From: an uncultured beta proteobacterium
Lineage (GTDB): Bacteria; Pseudomonadota; Gammaproteobacteria; Burkholderiales; Burkholderiaceae_C
Reading direction: 5' to 3'
Length of the DNA: 42,085 nucleotides
Assembly: GCA_903876715.1 (NCBI GenBank)
Contig: CAIRBF010000427.1
Location: forward strand, 1-42,085
Shown: positions 1-8,422 of the stretch, piece after piece
Layout of the letters: each line of letters opens with the position of its first letter
How positions within the stretch are numbered: position 1 is the first letter of the stretch
The notes under the pieces: generated by a model
What the model was told of the DNA's origin: nothing
The model's input: the letters and a program-made list of their open reading frames with translations, nothing else
The model's database searches: none
Translations under genes and position numbers: made by a program

Positions 1-26
1 CCCGCCGCCGCGCCGCAGGCAACGCC

Positions 27-1013
27 ATGACGGCGCCCTCGCTCCTCCTCCTGCGCCGGCCGCTCCGGTCCCGCGCCGCCCTCTGCGGTGTGCTCGCGGC
101 CCTGACGCTGAGCGCGCATGCCCAGTCCGATCCTCTGCGGGACCGCTTGCGTGACCTGCTGCAGCGTCCGCGGCCTGCCGCACCGGCCGCCCCCGCCCAG
201 CCGGTGGCTCCAGCGACGCCGGCTGCGCCCCAGGCGCCTGCCGGCGTGCAGGTGACGGCCCCGGCGCCCGATCCAGCGGCAGAGGCACCGATCCGCATCC
301 CACCCGTGGGTCGCGTGCCCGTGGAAGACGAATTACGGCTCGGCCGGCAGGTGGCTGGCAACCTGCTCGGCGTCGCGCCGTTGGTGCGCGACGACCGCCT
401 TCAGGCCTATGTCAATCTCGTCGGGCGCTGGATCGCCCTGCACAGCGACCGACCGGACCTGAAGTGGACCTTTGGCGTCATCGAGTCCAAGGACATCAAC
501 GCTTTTGCCGCGCCCGGCGGCTACATCTTCGTCACGCGCGGGCTGTACGCGCGGCTGCGCGACGAATCGGAACTGGCGGGCGTGCTTGCGCACGAGATCG
601 CGCATGTGCAGGAACGGCACCACCTCAAGGTCGTGCAGAAGAGCCAGGCCGTGGACTTGGGCGCGCGACTCTTGCGCCAGCGCGTGGGGGAGGCCGGCTC
701 GACCGTGCAGCGTCTGATCGGCAGTGGTGCCGAGATCATGGCGCGTGGGCTGGACAAGGACGCCGAGTTCGAGGCCGATCGCGTGGGCGTCGTGCTCGCG
801 ACCCGGGCAGGCTACGACCCCTGGGGGCTGCCCTCGGTGCTCCAGGGCCTGGCCACAGTGAGCGCCAAGGACAGCGCCGTGGGACTGCTCTTCAAGACCC
901 ATCCGCACCCTGATGAGCGGCTGCTGCTTCTGTCAGAGAGCATCGGCACCCGCCTCGACGACCTGCAAGGGGCCGCGCTCCCACCGGATCGGTTCCTGAG
1001 ACTCGCGCCCTGA
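27..1013 (+). CDS. M48 family periplasmic metalloprotease
   Basis: Zinc-dependent peptidase of the M48 (HtpX/BepA-like) type, probably acting in envelope protein quality control. The first 33 residues look like a signal peptide (basic start, hydrophobic LCGVLAALTLSAHA, cleavage near AHA-QS). A Pro/Ala-rich linker follows at about 48-80. The catalytic HEIAH motif with a nearby histidine-rich stretch lies at about residue 190, and the third zinc ligand sits in EFEADRVG near residue 248. At 328 aa it has no TPR tail, so it is shorter than BepA. It converges with the next gene, 45 bp away. The family call is firm; the substrate is unknown. Confidence 0.9.
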   Translation: MTAPSLLLLRRPLRSRAALCGVLAALTLSAHAQSDPLRDRLRDLLQRPRPAAPAAPAQPVAPATPAAPQAPAGVQVTAPAPDPAAEAPIRIPPVGRVPVEDELRLGRQVAGNLLGVAPLVRDDRLQAYVNLVGRWIALHSDRPDLKWTFGVIESKDINAFAAPGGYIFVTRGLYARLRDESELAGVLAHEIAHVQERHHLKVVQKSQAVDLGARLLRQRVGEAGSTVQRLIGSGAEIMARGLDKDAEFEADRVGVVLATRAGYDPWGLPSVLQGLATVSAKDSAVGLLFKTHPHPDERLLLLSESIGTRLDDLQGAALPPDRFLRLAP

Positions 1014-1058
1014 GCCGGCTCGCGGCGCCTGTCCCAAGCGGGAGACCACCCACGGCCC

Positions 1059-1865
1059 TCAGGCCGTACCCACGTCTGCCGTGCTGCCGCCGAAACTGTC
1101 GTGGAAGGTGAACAGCAGCGAGACGTAGAACACGGTGGAGAAGATCAGCACCGAGGGCAGCAGCAGGATGCCGGCCATTTCACGCGCCGAGAGCAGCGCG
1201 CTCAGGGTGGCGGTGACGGCGCCGAACACGGCGATCATGAGCGCCCACGACACGATGTACACCACAAAGGCCCCCTTGGCGCGCCAGATCGCCAGCGTGC
1301 TCGAGAACAGGGCCTGGCCCCAGCCCTGGCCGCCCCAGTGGACGAGTGCCGGCGCGTGCCAGAAGGGCACCGACAACAGCGCGATGGCGCCGAAGCGCAC
1401 GAACGCACCCCAGGCCAGGCGCGGGTCGGCGAGCAGGTCTTCGATCTCCGCGCCCGAGGCGCCCTGGGCGAACAGGCGCTGCAGGCGCTCGAAGCGGCCG
1501 CCGTCGATCCCGTCGCTCAGCAGCATCACCACCAGCGAGGCGGCGCCGTAGGCCAGACACAAGCTCAGCAGCGCCCGACGCCGGCCTGGCGGGCCTCGCA
1601 GCGGCTGGATGAACTGACCCGGATGGATCGGCCCGCCTCGCAGCGCCGACTCGGCGGCGACCATGAAGCCCAGCGACATCAACGGCAGCCCCGCCAGCAT
1701 CACCAGGGGCCCGAGCAGCGGCACCATCGACACCACCAAGGCCGCGACCAGGAAGGACACCAGCATCAGGCTGAAGGCCAGCGGGTGACGTCCGAAGAGG
1801 CGGAAGCCATCGCGCATCCAACGGGCGCCCTGCGACGGGGCGACGATCTTGAGCAGCAGTGCCAT
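1059..1865 (-). CDS. BPSS1780-family integral membrane protein
   Basis: 268-aa membrane protein with about six hydrophobic segments, for example around residues 30-50, 52-72, 98-118, 155-175, 200-222 and 232-255. The N-terminus (amphipathic start, then QGARWMRDGFRLF and the first helix) matches the betaproteobacterial BPSS1780 family, whose function is unknown. It starts 3 bp after the thrB stop, so it is very likely co-transcribed with thrB and the DUF2782 gene as their last member. No catalytic motif is visible, and nothing beyond membrane location can be assigned. Confidence 0.8.
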   Translation of the reverse strand: MALLLKIVAPSQGARWMRDGFRLFGRHPLAFSLMLVSFLVAALVVSMVPLLGPLVMLAGLPLMSLGFMVAAESALRGGPIHPGQFIQPLRGPPGRRRALLSLCLAYGAASLVVMLLSDGIDGGRFERLQRLFAQGASGAEIEDLLADPRLAWGAFVRFGAIALLSVPFWHAPALVHWGGQGWGQALFSSTLAIWRAKGAFVVYIVSWALMIAVFGAVTATLSALLSAREMAGILLLPSVLIFSTVFYVSLLFTFHDSFGGSTADVGTA

Positions 1866-1868
1866 CGC

Positions 1869-2837
1869 CTACGCCGGAACCTGCCAGGGGTGGTCGATGC
1901 GGTTGCGCAGCACGCGTTCGAAGTGAGCGGGGTCCTTGGGCTGCAGCATCGCGGCAGCGCGCGGCAGGTGCCAGTCCCACAGACGCGACAGCCAGAAGCG
2001 GAACGCGGCAGCGCGCAGCATGGCCGGCAACAGGGTCAGTTCCGCCGGCGACAACGGTCGCGCCTGCCGGTAGGCCTCGAGGAAGGGGTGGGCGAGGGCG
2101 TCGACCAGATGACCGCTGGCGTGGTCGATGCACCATTCGTTCAGGCACACGGCCACGTCGAACAGCAGTGTGTCGGTGCCGGCGAAGTAGAAGTCGAAGA
2201 AGCCGCACAGGCGGTCCTCGCCGGCGGTCTCGTCGAACATGACGTTGTCGCGGAAGAGGTCGGCGTGGATGGGGCCGCGTGGCAGCGCTGCCGCCTCGGG
2301 CGAGGCGCCGATGCTCGCCTGGTAGGCCAGTTCCCCGCTCAGCAGCAGGGCCGTAGGTACGTCCAGGCGCGGCAGCACCTCCGGCACGGTGTTCACCCAC
2401 CAGTCCAGCCCGCGCAGGTGCGGCTGGCGCCCCGGGAAGTCCGCGCCGGCGACGTGCATGTGGCCCAGCATCGCGCCGACCTGGCGCGCATGCGCCGTCC
2501 CGGGCGCCAGGCGGTGGCTGCCAGGCAGGCGCGTGACCACGGCCGCCGGCTTGCCAGCGAGCGTGTGCAGAAGCTTGCCGGCGGCGTCGGGCTGCGGCGC
2601 AGGCACGGGGATGCCGCGCTGCGCCAGGTGGCGCATCAACTCCAGGTAGTAGGGCAGTTGCGCGCGCGTCAGGCGCTCGAACAGGGTCACCACCCACTGG
2701 CCGCGCGTGGTCAGCGCGTAGTAATTCGTGTTCTCGATGCCCGAGCGTATTCCCTGCAGGTCTGTCAGATCACCCAGCCCGAGCGCCCGCAGCAGCGACG
2801 CTGCCTCGTCGAACGCGACCTCGGTATAGACCGCCAT
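1869..2837 (-). CDS. thrB: Homoserine kinase, type II (APH fold)
   Basis: ATP-dependent phosphorylation of L-homoserine to O-phosphohomoserine, the step before threonine synthase. The 322-aa protein has the choline/aminoglycoside kinase fold: GIENTNYYAL in the N-lobe, the Brenner-type catalytic loop GPIHADLFRDNVMF near residue 190, and the metal-binding FFDFYFAGTD after it. The start MAVYTEVAFDE is chosen because it matches family N-termini and follows a purine-rich GAGGCAGG; the frame stays open about 39 codons further upstream. It lies 13 bp downstream of the DUF2782 gene, the usual polA-adjacent arrangement in Betaproteobacteria. Confidence 0.93.
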   Translation of the reverse strand: MAVYTEVAFDEAASLLRALGLGDLTDLQGIRSGIENTNYYALTTRGQWVVTLFERLTRAQLPYYLELMRHLAQRGIPVPAPQPDAAGKLLHTLAGKPAAVVTRLPGSHRLAPGTAHARQVGAMLGHMHVAGADFPGRQPHLRGLDWWVNTVPEVLPRLDVPTALLLSGELAYQASIGASPEAAALPRGPIHADLFRDNVMFDETAGEDRLCGFFDFYFAGTDTLLFDVAVCLNEWCIDHASGHLVDALAHPFLEAYRQARPLSPAELTLLPAMLRAAAFRFWLSRLWDWHLPRAAAMLQPKDPAHFERVLRNRIDHPWQVPA

Positions 2838-2850
2838 TGCGGCACCTGCC

Positions 2851-3177
2851 TCAAAAGCTGAACAGGCGCCAGCGGCGCTCTCCGCCGCGCGGCGTGGGGC
2901 TCCTGGAGGGGTCGATCGTGGCCGACGGTGGCGTGATCTCGTAGCTGCCGCCAACCTTCTGCTCGACGACGATGCGTTGCACCGCGCCGCGCACTCGTGT
3001 CTCCTCGATGCGGACCTGATCGTCCTGCGTCACGGTGCGCACGACCACCGGTTCGGGCGTCTGGGCGCGGGCCGGCAGGGTCGAGATGGCGGCGGCGGTC
3101 AGCATCAGGCCGGCAGCGGCCTGGATGCCGCGGCGCACAGACGCGACCAGCGGAACGAGGTTGTTAGCATCGGGCAT
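2851..3177 (-). CDS. DUF2782 domain-containing exported protein
   Basis: 108-aa small protein with an N-terminal signal peptide (hydrophobic AAAGLMLTAAAISTLPARAQ ends near residue 39) and a conserved core rich in charged residues (VRTVTQDDQVRIEETRVRG, then VGGSYEITPP). This matches the DUF2782 family found next to polA and thrB in Betaproteobacteria. Function is unknown; a periplasmic or outer-membrane-associated role is inferred only from the signal sequence. First gene of the probable DUF2782 > thrB > BPSS1780 operon and divergent from polA across 100 bp. Confidence 0.85.
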   Translation of the reverse strand: MPDANNLVPLVASVRRGIQAAAGLMLTAAAISTLPARAQTPEPVVVRTVTQDDQVRIEETRVRGAVQRIVVEQKVGGSYEITPPSATIDPSRSPTPRGGERRWRLFSF

Positions 3178-3277
3178 GAACGGATTCTATTGATTCGGCG
3201 TGACGATGCCCGAATCGATGCCGGTGCCGCGGATGGCCCCATCCACCAGCACCGACCGCCAGCCCTTCGAGGACACG

Positions 3278-6073
3278 ATGAGCGAACCCACTTTGCTGCT
3301 GGTGGATGGATCCAGCTACCTCTACCGGGCCTACCATGCCATGCCCGACCTGCGCTCGCCCGACGGCTTCCCGACCGGGGCGATCCACGGCATGGTCAAC
3401 ATGATGCGTCGTCTGCGCGAGCAGGTGCCGGCCGAGCACGCCGCCTGTGTTTTCGACGCCAAGGGCGATACCTTCCGCAACGCTTGGTATGCCGCCTACA
3501 AGGCGCATCGGCCGCCGATGCCCGAGCCGCTGGCACAGCAGATCGAGCCCATCCACGAAGTCGTGCGCCTGCTGGGCTGGCCGGTGCTCGAGGTGCCCGG
3601 CATCGAGGCGGACGACGCGCTCGGCACGCTCGCGCGCGTCGCGGCCGCGAGCGGCCACCGGGTCGTCGTCTCCACCGGCGACAAGGACCTGGCGCAGCTC
3701 GTCACGCCGCGCGTGACGCTGATCAACACCATGAGCGGCGAGGCCCTGGACGAGGCCGGCGTGCTGGCGAAGTTCGGCGTGCCGCCCCAGCGCATCGTCG
3801 ACTACCTGTCCTTGATCGGCGACGCCGTGGACAACGTGCCCGGCATCGACAAGGTCGGGCCGAAGACGGCCGCGAAGTGGCTGGCCGACTTCGGCTCGCT
3901 CGACGGCGTGATCGCCGCCGCCGGGACGATCAAGGGCGTCGCCGGCGAGAACCTGCGCCGCGCCCTGGACTGGCTGCCGCAGGCGCGGCGGCTCGTCACC
4001 GTCGTGACCGATTGCGACCTCTGCGCCCATGTGCCGGGTTGGCCGGCACTCGAGGCGCTCGCCCTGCGCGAGCCTGATCGGGCAGGCCTGCTGGAGTTCT
4101 TCGTCCGCCACGGCTTTCGCACCTGGCGGCGCGAGCTCGAGGAGTCCCTGGGCTTGCCCGCTGTCACGGCCGGGGCCGGGGCCGACGCGCCGCCGGGGGC
4201 GGTGCCGGGCGATGCCGGCAGCGGGCCGGGCGATGCCGCCGTGGCCGCTGCCATGGCCGTGCCGCTCGCGCACGACTACGAGACCGTGCTGAGCCAGGAC
4301 CGTGTCGCGCACTGGATGGCGGCCGTGCGCGCCGCGCCGCTGGCCGCGGTCGATACCGAGACCGACTCCCTTGACCCGATGCGCGCCCGCATCGTCGGCA
4401 TCAGCTTGGCCGTCGAGCCGGGGCGGGCCGCCTATATCCCGGTTGCGCATGACGGCCCTGGAGCGCCAGCGCAGCTGCCGTTGGCGCTCGTTCTGGAGCA
4501 CCTGAAACCCTGGCTGGAGGACGCGGACGCGGCCAAGCTTGCGCAACACGCCAAGTACGACACGCACGTCTTCGCGAACCACGGCATCGCGCTGGCCGGC
4601 GTGCGCCACGACACCATGCTCGAGAGCTACGTGCTCGAGGCCCACCGCCCCCATGGGCTGGAGAGCCTGGCCGAGCGCCACCTCGGCCGCCGCGGACTGA
4701 GCTACGAGGACCTGTGTGGCAAGGGCGCGAACCAGATTCCGTTCTCGCAGGTCGACGTCGAGCGCGCGACGCGCTACTCTGGCGAGGACAGTGAGATGGC
4801 GCTGCACGTGCACCAGGCGCTGTGGCCGCAGTTGCAGGCCGAGCCACGGCTGCGCGAGGTCTACGAGCGTATCGAGATGCCCACCAGCCGCGTGCTCGGC
4901 CGCATCGAGCGTCACGGTGTGCTGATCGACAGCGCGCTGCTGGCGCGCCAGAGCCGCGAGCTCGCCGAGCGCATGGTGGCTATCGAGCAGCAGGCCCACG
5001 AACTTGCCGGCCAGCCGTTCAACATGGGCTCGCCCAAGCAGATCGGCGAGATCCTCTTCGGCCGCCTGGGTCTGCCGGTGAAGAAGAAGACCGCCAGTGG
5101 CGCGCCCAGCACGGACGAGGAGGTGCTTCAGGAGCTGGCGGCTGACTACCCGCTGCCCGCGCGCATCCTCGAGCACCGCAGCCTGGCCAAGCTCAAGGGC
5201 ACGTACACCGACAAGCTGCCGCAGATGGTGAATCCGGTCACCGGGCGCGTGCACACGAACTATGCGCAAGCCGTGGCCGTCACCGGACGGCTGTCGAGCA
5301 ACGAGCCCAACCTGCAGAACATCCCCATCCGCACGCCCGAGGGCCGGCGCGTGCGCGAGGCCTTCATCGCGCCGCCGGGCCACCGCATCGTCAGCGCCGA
5401 CTACTCGCAGATCGAGTTGCGCATCATGGCCCACCTCAGCGGTGACCCCGGCATGCAGCGGGCCTTCGCCGAGGGCGAGGACATCCATCGCGCCACCGCG
5501 GGCGAGGTCTTCGGCGTGCCGCCGGCGGAGGTCACGAGCGAGCAGCGCCGCTATGCCAAGACCATCAATTTCGGTCTCATCTACGGCATGGGCGCCTTCG
5601 GCCTGGCGCAGAGCCTGGGTATCGAGCAGAAGGCCGCGCGCGACTACATCGAGCGCTACTTCGCGCGCTTTGCCGGTGTGCGCAGCTACATGGAGGAGAC
5701 CAAGGCGCGGGCGGCCGAACTCGGCTACGTCGAGACCGTCTTCGGCCGGCGCCTGGTGCTGCCGGAGATCCGCGGCGGCAGCGGCCCTCGGCGCGGCGGC
5801 GCAGAGCGCCAGGCGATCAATGCGCCGATGCAAGGCACGGCCGCCGATCTGATCAAGCTCGCGATGATCGCGGTGCAGGACACGCTGGACCGCGAGGCCC
5901 GCGCGACGAGGATGATCATGCAGGTGCACGACGAACTGGTGTTCGAAGTCCCCGAGGCCGAGCTGGAATGGGTGCGTGAGGCCGTGCCTCGCCTGATGGC
6001 CGGCGTGGCCGAGCTCAAGGTGCCGCTGCTCGCCGAAGTGGGCGTCGGCGCGAACTGGGAAGAGGCGCACTGA
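3278..6073 (+). CDS. polA: DNA polymerase I
   Basis: 931-aa full-length Pol I for Okazaki-fragment maturation and repair. N-terminal 5'-3' exonuclease (residues about 1-300): LLVDGSSYLYRAYHAMP, IEADDALGTLA, STGDKDLAQLV, IGDAVDNVPGI. The 3'-5' proofreading domain (about 330-540) keeps its acidic residues: VDTETDSLD, KYDTHVFANHG and YSGEDSE. The polymerase domain has motif A DYSQIELR at about residue 708, O-helix RRYAKTINFGLIYGMG, and motif C QVHDELVFEV at about 885. The start MSEPTLLLVDGSS follows ordinary PolA N-termini; the frame is open 26 codons upstream but that stretch is unlike PolA. Confidence 0.97.
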   Translation: MSEPTLLLVDGSSYLYRAYHAMPDLRSPDGFPTGAIHGMVNMMRRLREQVPAEHAACVFDAKGDTFRNAWYAAYKAHRPPMPEPLAQQIEPIHEVVRLLGWPVLEVPGIEADDALGTLARVAAASGHRVVVSTGDKDLAQLVTPRVTLINTMSGEALDEAGVLAKFGVPPQRIVDYLSLIGDAVDNVPGIDKVGPKTAAKWLADFGSLDGVIAAAGTIKGVAGENLRRALDWLPQARRLVTVVTDCDLCAHVPGWPALEALALREPDRAGLLEFFVRHGFRTWRRELEESLGLPAVTAGAGADAPPGAVPGDAGSGPGDAAVAAAMAVPLAHDYETVLSQDRVAHWMAAVRAAPLAAVDTETDSLDPMRARIVGISLAVEPGRAAYIPVAHDGPGAPAQLPLALVLEHLKPWLEDADAAKLAQHAKYDTHVFANHGIALAGVRHDTMLESYVLEAHRPHGLESLAERHLGRRGLSYEDLCGKGANQIPFSQVDVERATRYSGEDSEMALHVHQALWPQLQAEPRLREVYERIEMPTSRVLGRIERHGVLIDSALLARQSRELAERMVAIEQQAHELAGQPFNMGSPKQIGEILFGRLGLPVKKKTASGAPSTDEEVLQELAADYPLPARILEHRSLAKLKGTYTDKLPQMVNPVTGRVHTNYAQAVAVTGRLSSNEPNLQNIPIRTPEGRRVREAFIAPPGHRIVSADYSQIELRIMAHLSGDPGMQRAFAEGEDIHRATAGEVFGVPPAEVTSEQRRYAKTINFGLIYGMGAFGLAQSLGIEQKAARDYIERYFARFAGVRSYMEETKARAAELGYVETVFGRRLVLPEIRGGSGPRRGGAERQAINAPMQGTAADLIKLAMIAVQDTLDREARATRMIMQVHDELVFEVPEAELEWVREAVPRLMAGVAELKVPLLAEVGVGANWEEAH

Positions 6074-6158
6074 GCGCCAGGGCGGGCGCATTCCGGCGCT
6101 GGCGTCGCATGCGCGCCATCCCGACGCACGCTCAGGGTGGCGCGGTGTCTGGCGGGGA

Positions 6159-7310
6159 TCAGGCTGCGAGGAGGCCGTGCAGGAAGCGCTCGCACGCCGC
6201 GAGTTGCTCGAGGCTGACGTACTCATCGGCCTGGTGGGCCTGGGCGATCGATCCCGGCCCGCAGATCACGGTCGGTATGCCGGCGCGTTGGAACAGGCCT
6301 GCCTCGGTGCCGAAGGCCACGAGCGCGGTCTGCGACGTGCCGGCCAGGCGCTGCGCCAGGGCCACCGCCGGGTCTCCCTGCGGCGCCTGGAAAGCCGGCA
6401 TCGAGGCGAAGGCCTCGAACGCGAAGCCGGCCGAGGGCTCCACTGCCCGCATCGGCGTCTCCAACTGCGCCGCGCGCTCCCGCACCGCCTGCTGCATGGC
6501 CTCCTCGTCGGTGCCCGGCAGGTTGCGGAACTCGTAGTGGACGCGGCACTCCTCGGGCACCACGTTGTCGGCGATGCCGCCGTGCATCACGCAGGTGGCT
6601 GCGGTCGTGTAGGGCACGTCGAACCCGGCCTGGAACGGTCCCTGGTCGCGCCAGCGGTCCGCCATGTCGGCGATGTGCGCCACGAGGCGCGCGCCTGCTT
6701 CGACGGCGTTGACCGAGGTGGGCGTGAGCGAGGAATGCGCGGCCTTGCCGCGGATGCAGCAGCGCCAGCGGTGCACGCCCTTGTGTGCCACCGCCGGCAC
6801 CATGGCTGTGGGCTCGCCGACGATGCAGCGCGTGGGGCCGACGCCGGCCGCCTGCATGTCGGCGATGAGGCGCCGAGCGCCGAAGCCGCCGACCTCCTCG
6901 TCATAGCTGAAGGCGTAGTGGATGGCGTGTGGCAGGTCGGCCTCGAGGAAAGCGCGCGACTGCGCCACGACGATGCCGATCCAGCCCTTCATGTCGGCGC
7001 TGCCGCGGCCGTACAGACGGCCGTCGCGGATTTCGCCGGCCAGCGGGTCCACGGTCCAGTCCTGGCCGTCCCAGGGCACGGTGTCGGTGTGACCTGACAA
7101 GACCACGCCGCCGGGCTTGCCAGCGCCCAGCGTGGCCACGAGATTGGCCTTGCGGCGGTCGTCGTCCCAGGTCAGGCGCGGCTCGACGCCCAGCGCACGC
7201 AGGTGGTCGGCGATGCATTCGATCAGCGCCAGGTTGGACTGGTGGCTGACGGTGTTCATGCGCACGAGGCGCTGCGCCCAGGCCAGGGCGTCGGGTGAAA
7301 GTTGCTGCAT
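6159..7310 (-). CDS. argE: Acetylornithine deacetylase (M20 peptidase family)
   Basis: Hydrolyses N-acetyl-L-ornithine to ornithine and acetate in arginine synthesis. The 383-aa M20 enzyme shows the dinuclear metal site: SGHTDTVPWDGQDW (His, Asp), GRGSADMKGW (bridging Asp), DEEVGGFG (catalytic Glu pair), VGEPTAM, and a C-terminal metal His in QAHQADEYV. Length and the GPGSIAQAHQADE signature favour ArgE over succinyl-diaminopimelate desuccinylase. It stands about 16.5 kb from argF-argD in the window, so it is not in their operon. Its start is only 17 bp from the divergent PLP-enzyme gene. Confidence 0.93.
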   Translation of the reverse strand: MQQLSPDALAWAQRLVRMNTVSHQSNLALIECIADHLRALGVEPRLTWDDDRRKANLVATLGAGKPGGVVLSGHTDTVPWDGQDWTVDPLAGEIRDGRLYGRGSADMKGWIGIVVAQSRAFLEADLPHAIHYAFSYDEEVGGFGARRLIADMQAAGVGPTRCIVGEPTAMVPAVAHKGVHRWRCCIRGKAAHSSLTPTSVNAVEAGARLVAHIADMADRWRDQGPFQAGFDVPYTTAATCVMHGGIADNVVPEECRVHYEFRNLPGTDEEAMQQAVRERAAQLETPMRAVEPSAGFAFEAFASMPAFQAPQGDPAVALAQRLAGTSQTALVAFGTEAGLFQRAGIPTVICGPGSIAQAHQADEYVSLEQLAACERFLHGLLAA

Positions 7311-7327
7311 CGCAGTAGCATAGCCCG

Positions 7328-8296
7328 ATGGACAAGACCGACGAAGCCGTGGGCCCCAGCCAGGGGGTTGTGGATCGCGAGGCCGTGCTCGCCGCTGTGC
7401 GCCGCACCGCAGGCGACGTGCTGCGCACGCCGCTGTGGCGCCTGCCGGGCAGCGCCCTGGGCCTCGACGTGGCCGAGGTCTGGCTCAAGCTCGAGCACCT
7501 GCAGGCCAGCGGCAGCTTCAAGGCGCGCGGCATGTTCAATCGCCTGCGCAGCGCGCAGGTGCCCGCTTCCGGTGTCGTCATCGCCTCCGGCGGCAACGCT
7601 GGCATCGCCGCTGCCCATGCGGCGCGTGCTCTGGGCGTGCGTTGCGAGGTCTTTCTGCCCGAGGTCTCGACGGCGGCCAAGCGCGCCCGGCTGGCCAGTC
7701 TGGGCGCGCAGGTGACAGTCGAGGGCGCGGTCTATCCCGAGGCGCTGGCCGCGTGCCTGCGCCGTCAGGCGCAGACCGGCGCCCTGCTGATGCACGCCTA
7801 TGACCAGCCCGAGGTGGTCGCTGGCGCCGGCACCCTGGGCGTGGAGATCGAGGACGAGGCCGGGCTGCCGGACCGCGTGCTTGTCAGTGTCGGCGGGGGC
7901 GGGCTCGTGGCTGGCCTGGCGGCCTGGTTCGCCGGACGCTGCCACATCGACGCCCTCGAGCCGGTCCGGGCGCCGACGCTGCACGCCGCGCGAGCGGCCG
8001 GCAGGCCCGTGGATGTGGAGGTCGGCGGCGTGGCGGCGGACTCGCTGGGCGCACGCCGCATTGGCGGCATCGCCTGGGCGCTGCAGGTGCAGGTGCAGGG
8101 CGCGCACTTGCTGGACGACGAGGCCATCACGCGCGCCCGCTGCCGGATGTGGGAGGAAATGCGGCTGGCGGTCGAGCCGGCGGCGGCACTGCCGCTGGCG
8201 GCGTTGTGGGAGGGGACGGTCCGCCCGGCCCCGCAAGAGCGTGTGGCCGTGATCGTCTGCGGCGCGAACACCGACCCGGCGACGCTGGAGGCCTGA
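7328..8296 (+). CDS. Threonine/serine dehydratase-like PLP enzyme
   Basis: 322-aa fold-type II PLP enzyme. The Schiff-base lysine is in QASGSFKARGMFNRL (about residue 65), the substrate/cofactor loop is ASGGNAGIAAAHAARAL, and the phosphate-binding glycine loop is SVGGGGLVAGLA near residue 185. These mark the serine/threonine dehydratase group. It lacks the C-terminal ACT domain of biosynthetic IlvA, so it resembles catabolic or short dehydratases; the true substrate (Thr, Ser, hydroxyamino acid) cannot be read from sequence. It converges with the UxaA-type dehydratase gene 126 bp downstream. Confidence 0.85.
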   Translation: MDKTDEAVGPSQGVVDREAVLAAVRRTAGDVLRTPLWRLPGSALGLDVAEVWLKLEHLQASGSFKARGMFNRLRSAQVPASGVVIASGGNAGIAAAHAARALGVRCEVFLPEVSTAAKRARLASLGAQVTVEGAVYPEALAACLRRQAQTGALLMHAYDQPEVVAGAGTLGVEIEDEAGLPDRVLVSVGGGGLVAGLAAWFAGRCHIDALEPVRAPTLHAARAAGRPVDVEVGGVAADSLGARRIGGIAWALQVQVQGAHLLDDEAITRARCRMWEEMRLAVEPAAALPLAALWEGTVRPAPQERVAVIVCGANTDPATLEA

Positions 8297-8392
8297 ACGG
8301 CGCTGGTCCGCAGGCCCGCGCAGGGGGGGCTGCGGAACCGGACGGACGCGGCCTGGGGCCTCAGGAACGGAGCGTCTTGGCGTGCGGGGCGG

Positions 8393-8415
8393 GCCTGGAG
8401 GAAACCCTCCCAGGC
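8393..8415. terminator. Hairpin between convergent genes
   Basis: GCCTGGAGG pairs with CCTCCCAGGC (one bulged base) around a four-base loop, between the stop of the PLP dehydratase and the stop of the UxaA-family dehydratase. No T-tract follows on either strand, so intrinsic termination is uncertain. Confidence 0.3.
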
Positions 8416-8422
8416 TCTCAGC

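Noticed and set aside
1-26. 3' end of an upstream gene
   Set aside because: Too short to assign a frame or family.
1101-2861. Long plus-strand frame across BPSS1780 and thrB
   Set aside because: Gln/Arg/His-rich low-complexity translation, opposite two genes with clear family matches.
6074-6158. Terminator between polA and argE
   Set aside because: CGCCAG/CTGGCG can pair but only across a long loop and without a T-tract, so there is no support for a terminator call.
3164-6226. Very long open frame antisense to polA, about 1,000 codons
   Set aside because: It is a by-product of high GC with few stops in that frame; the composition is His/Arg/Ala-rich with no family motif, and the plus strand encodes an unmistakable polA.
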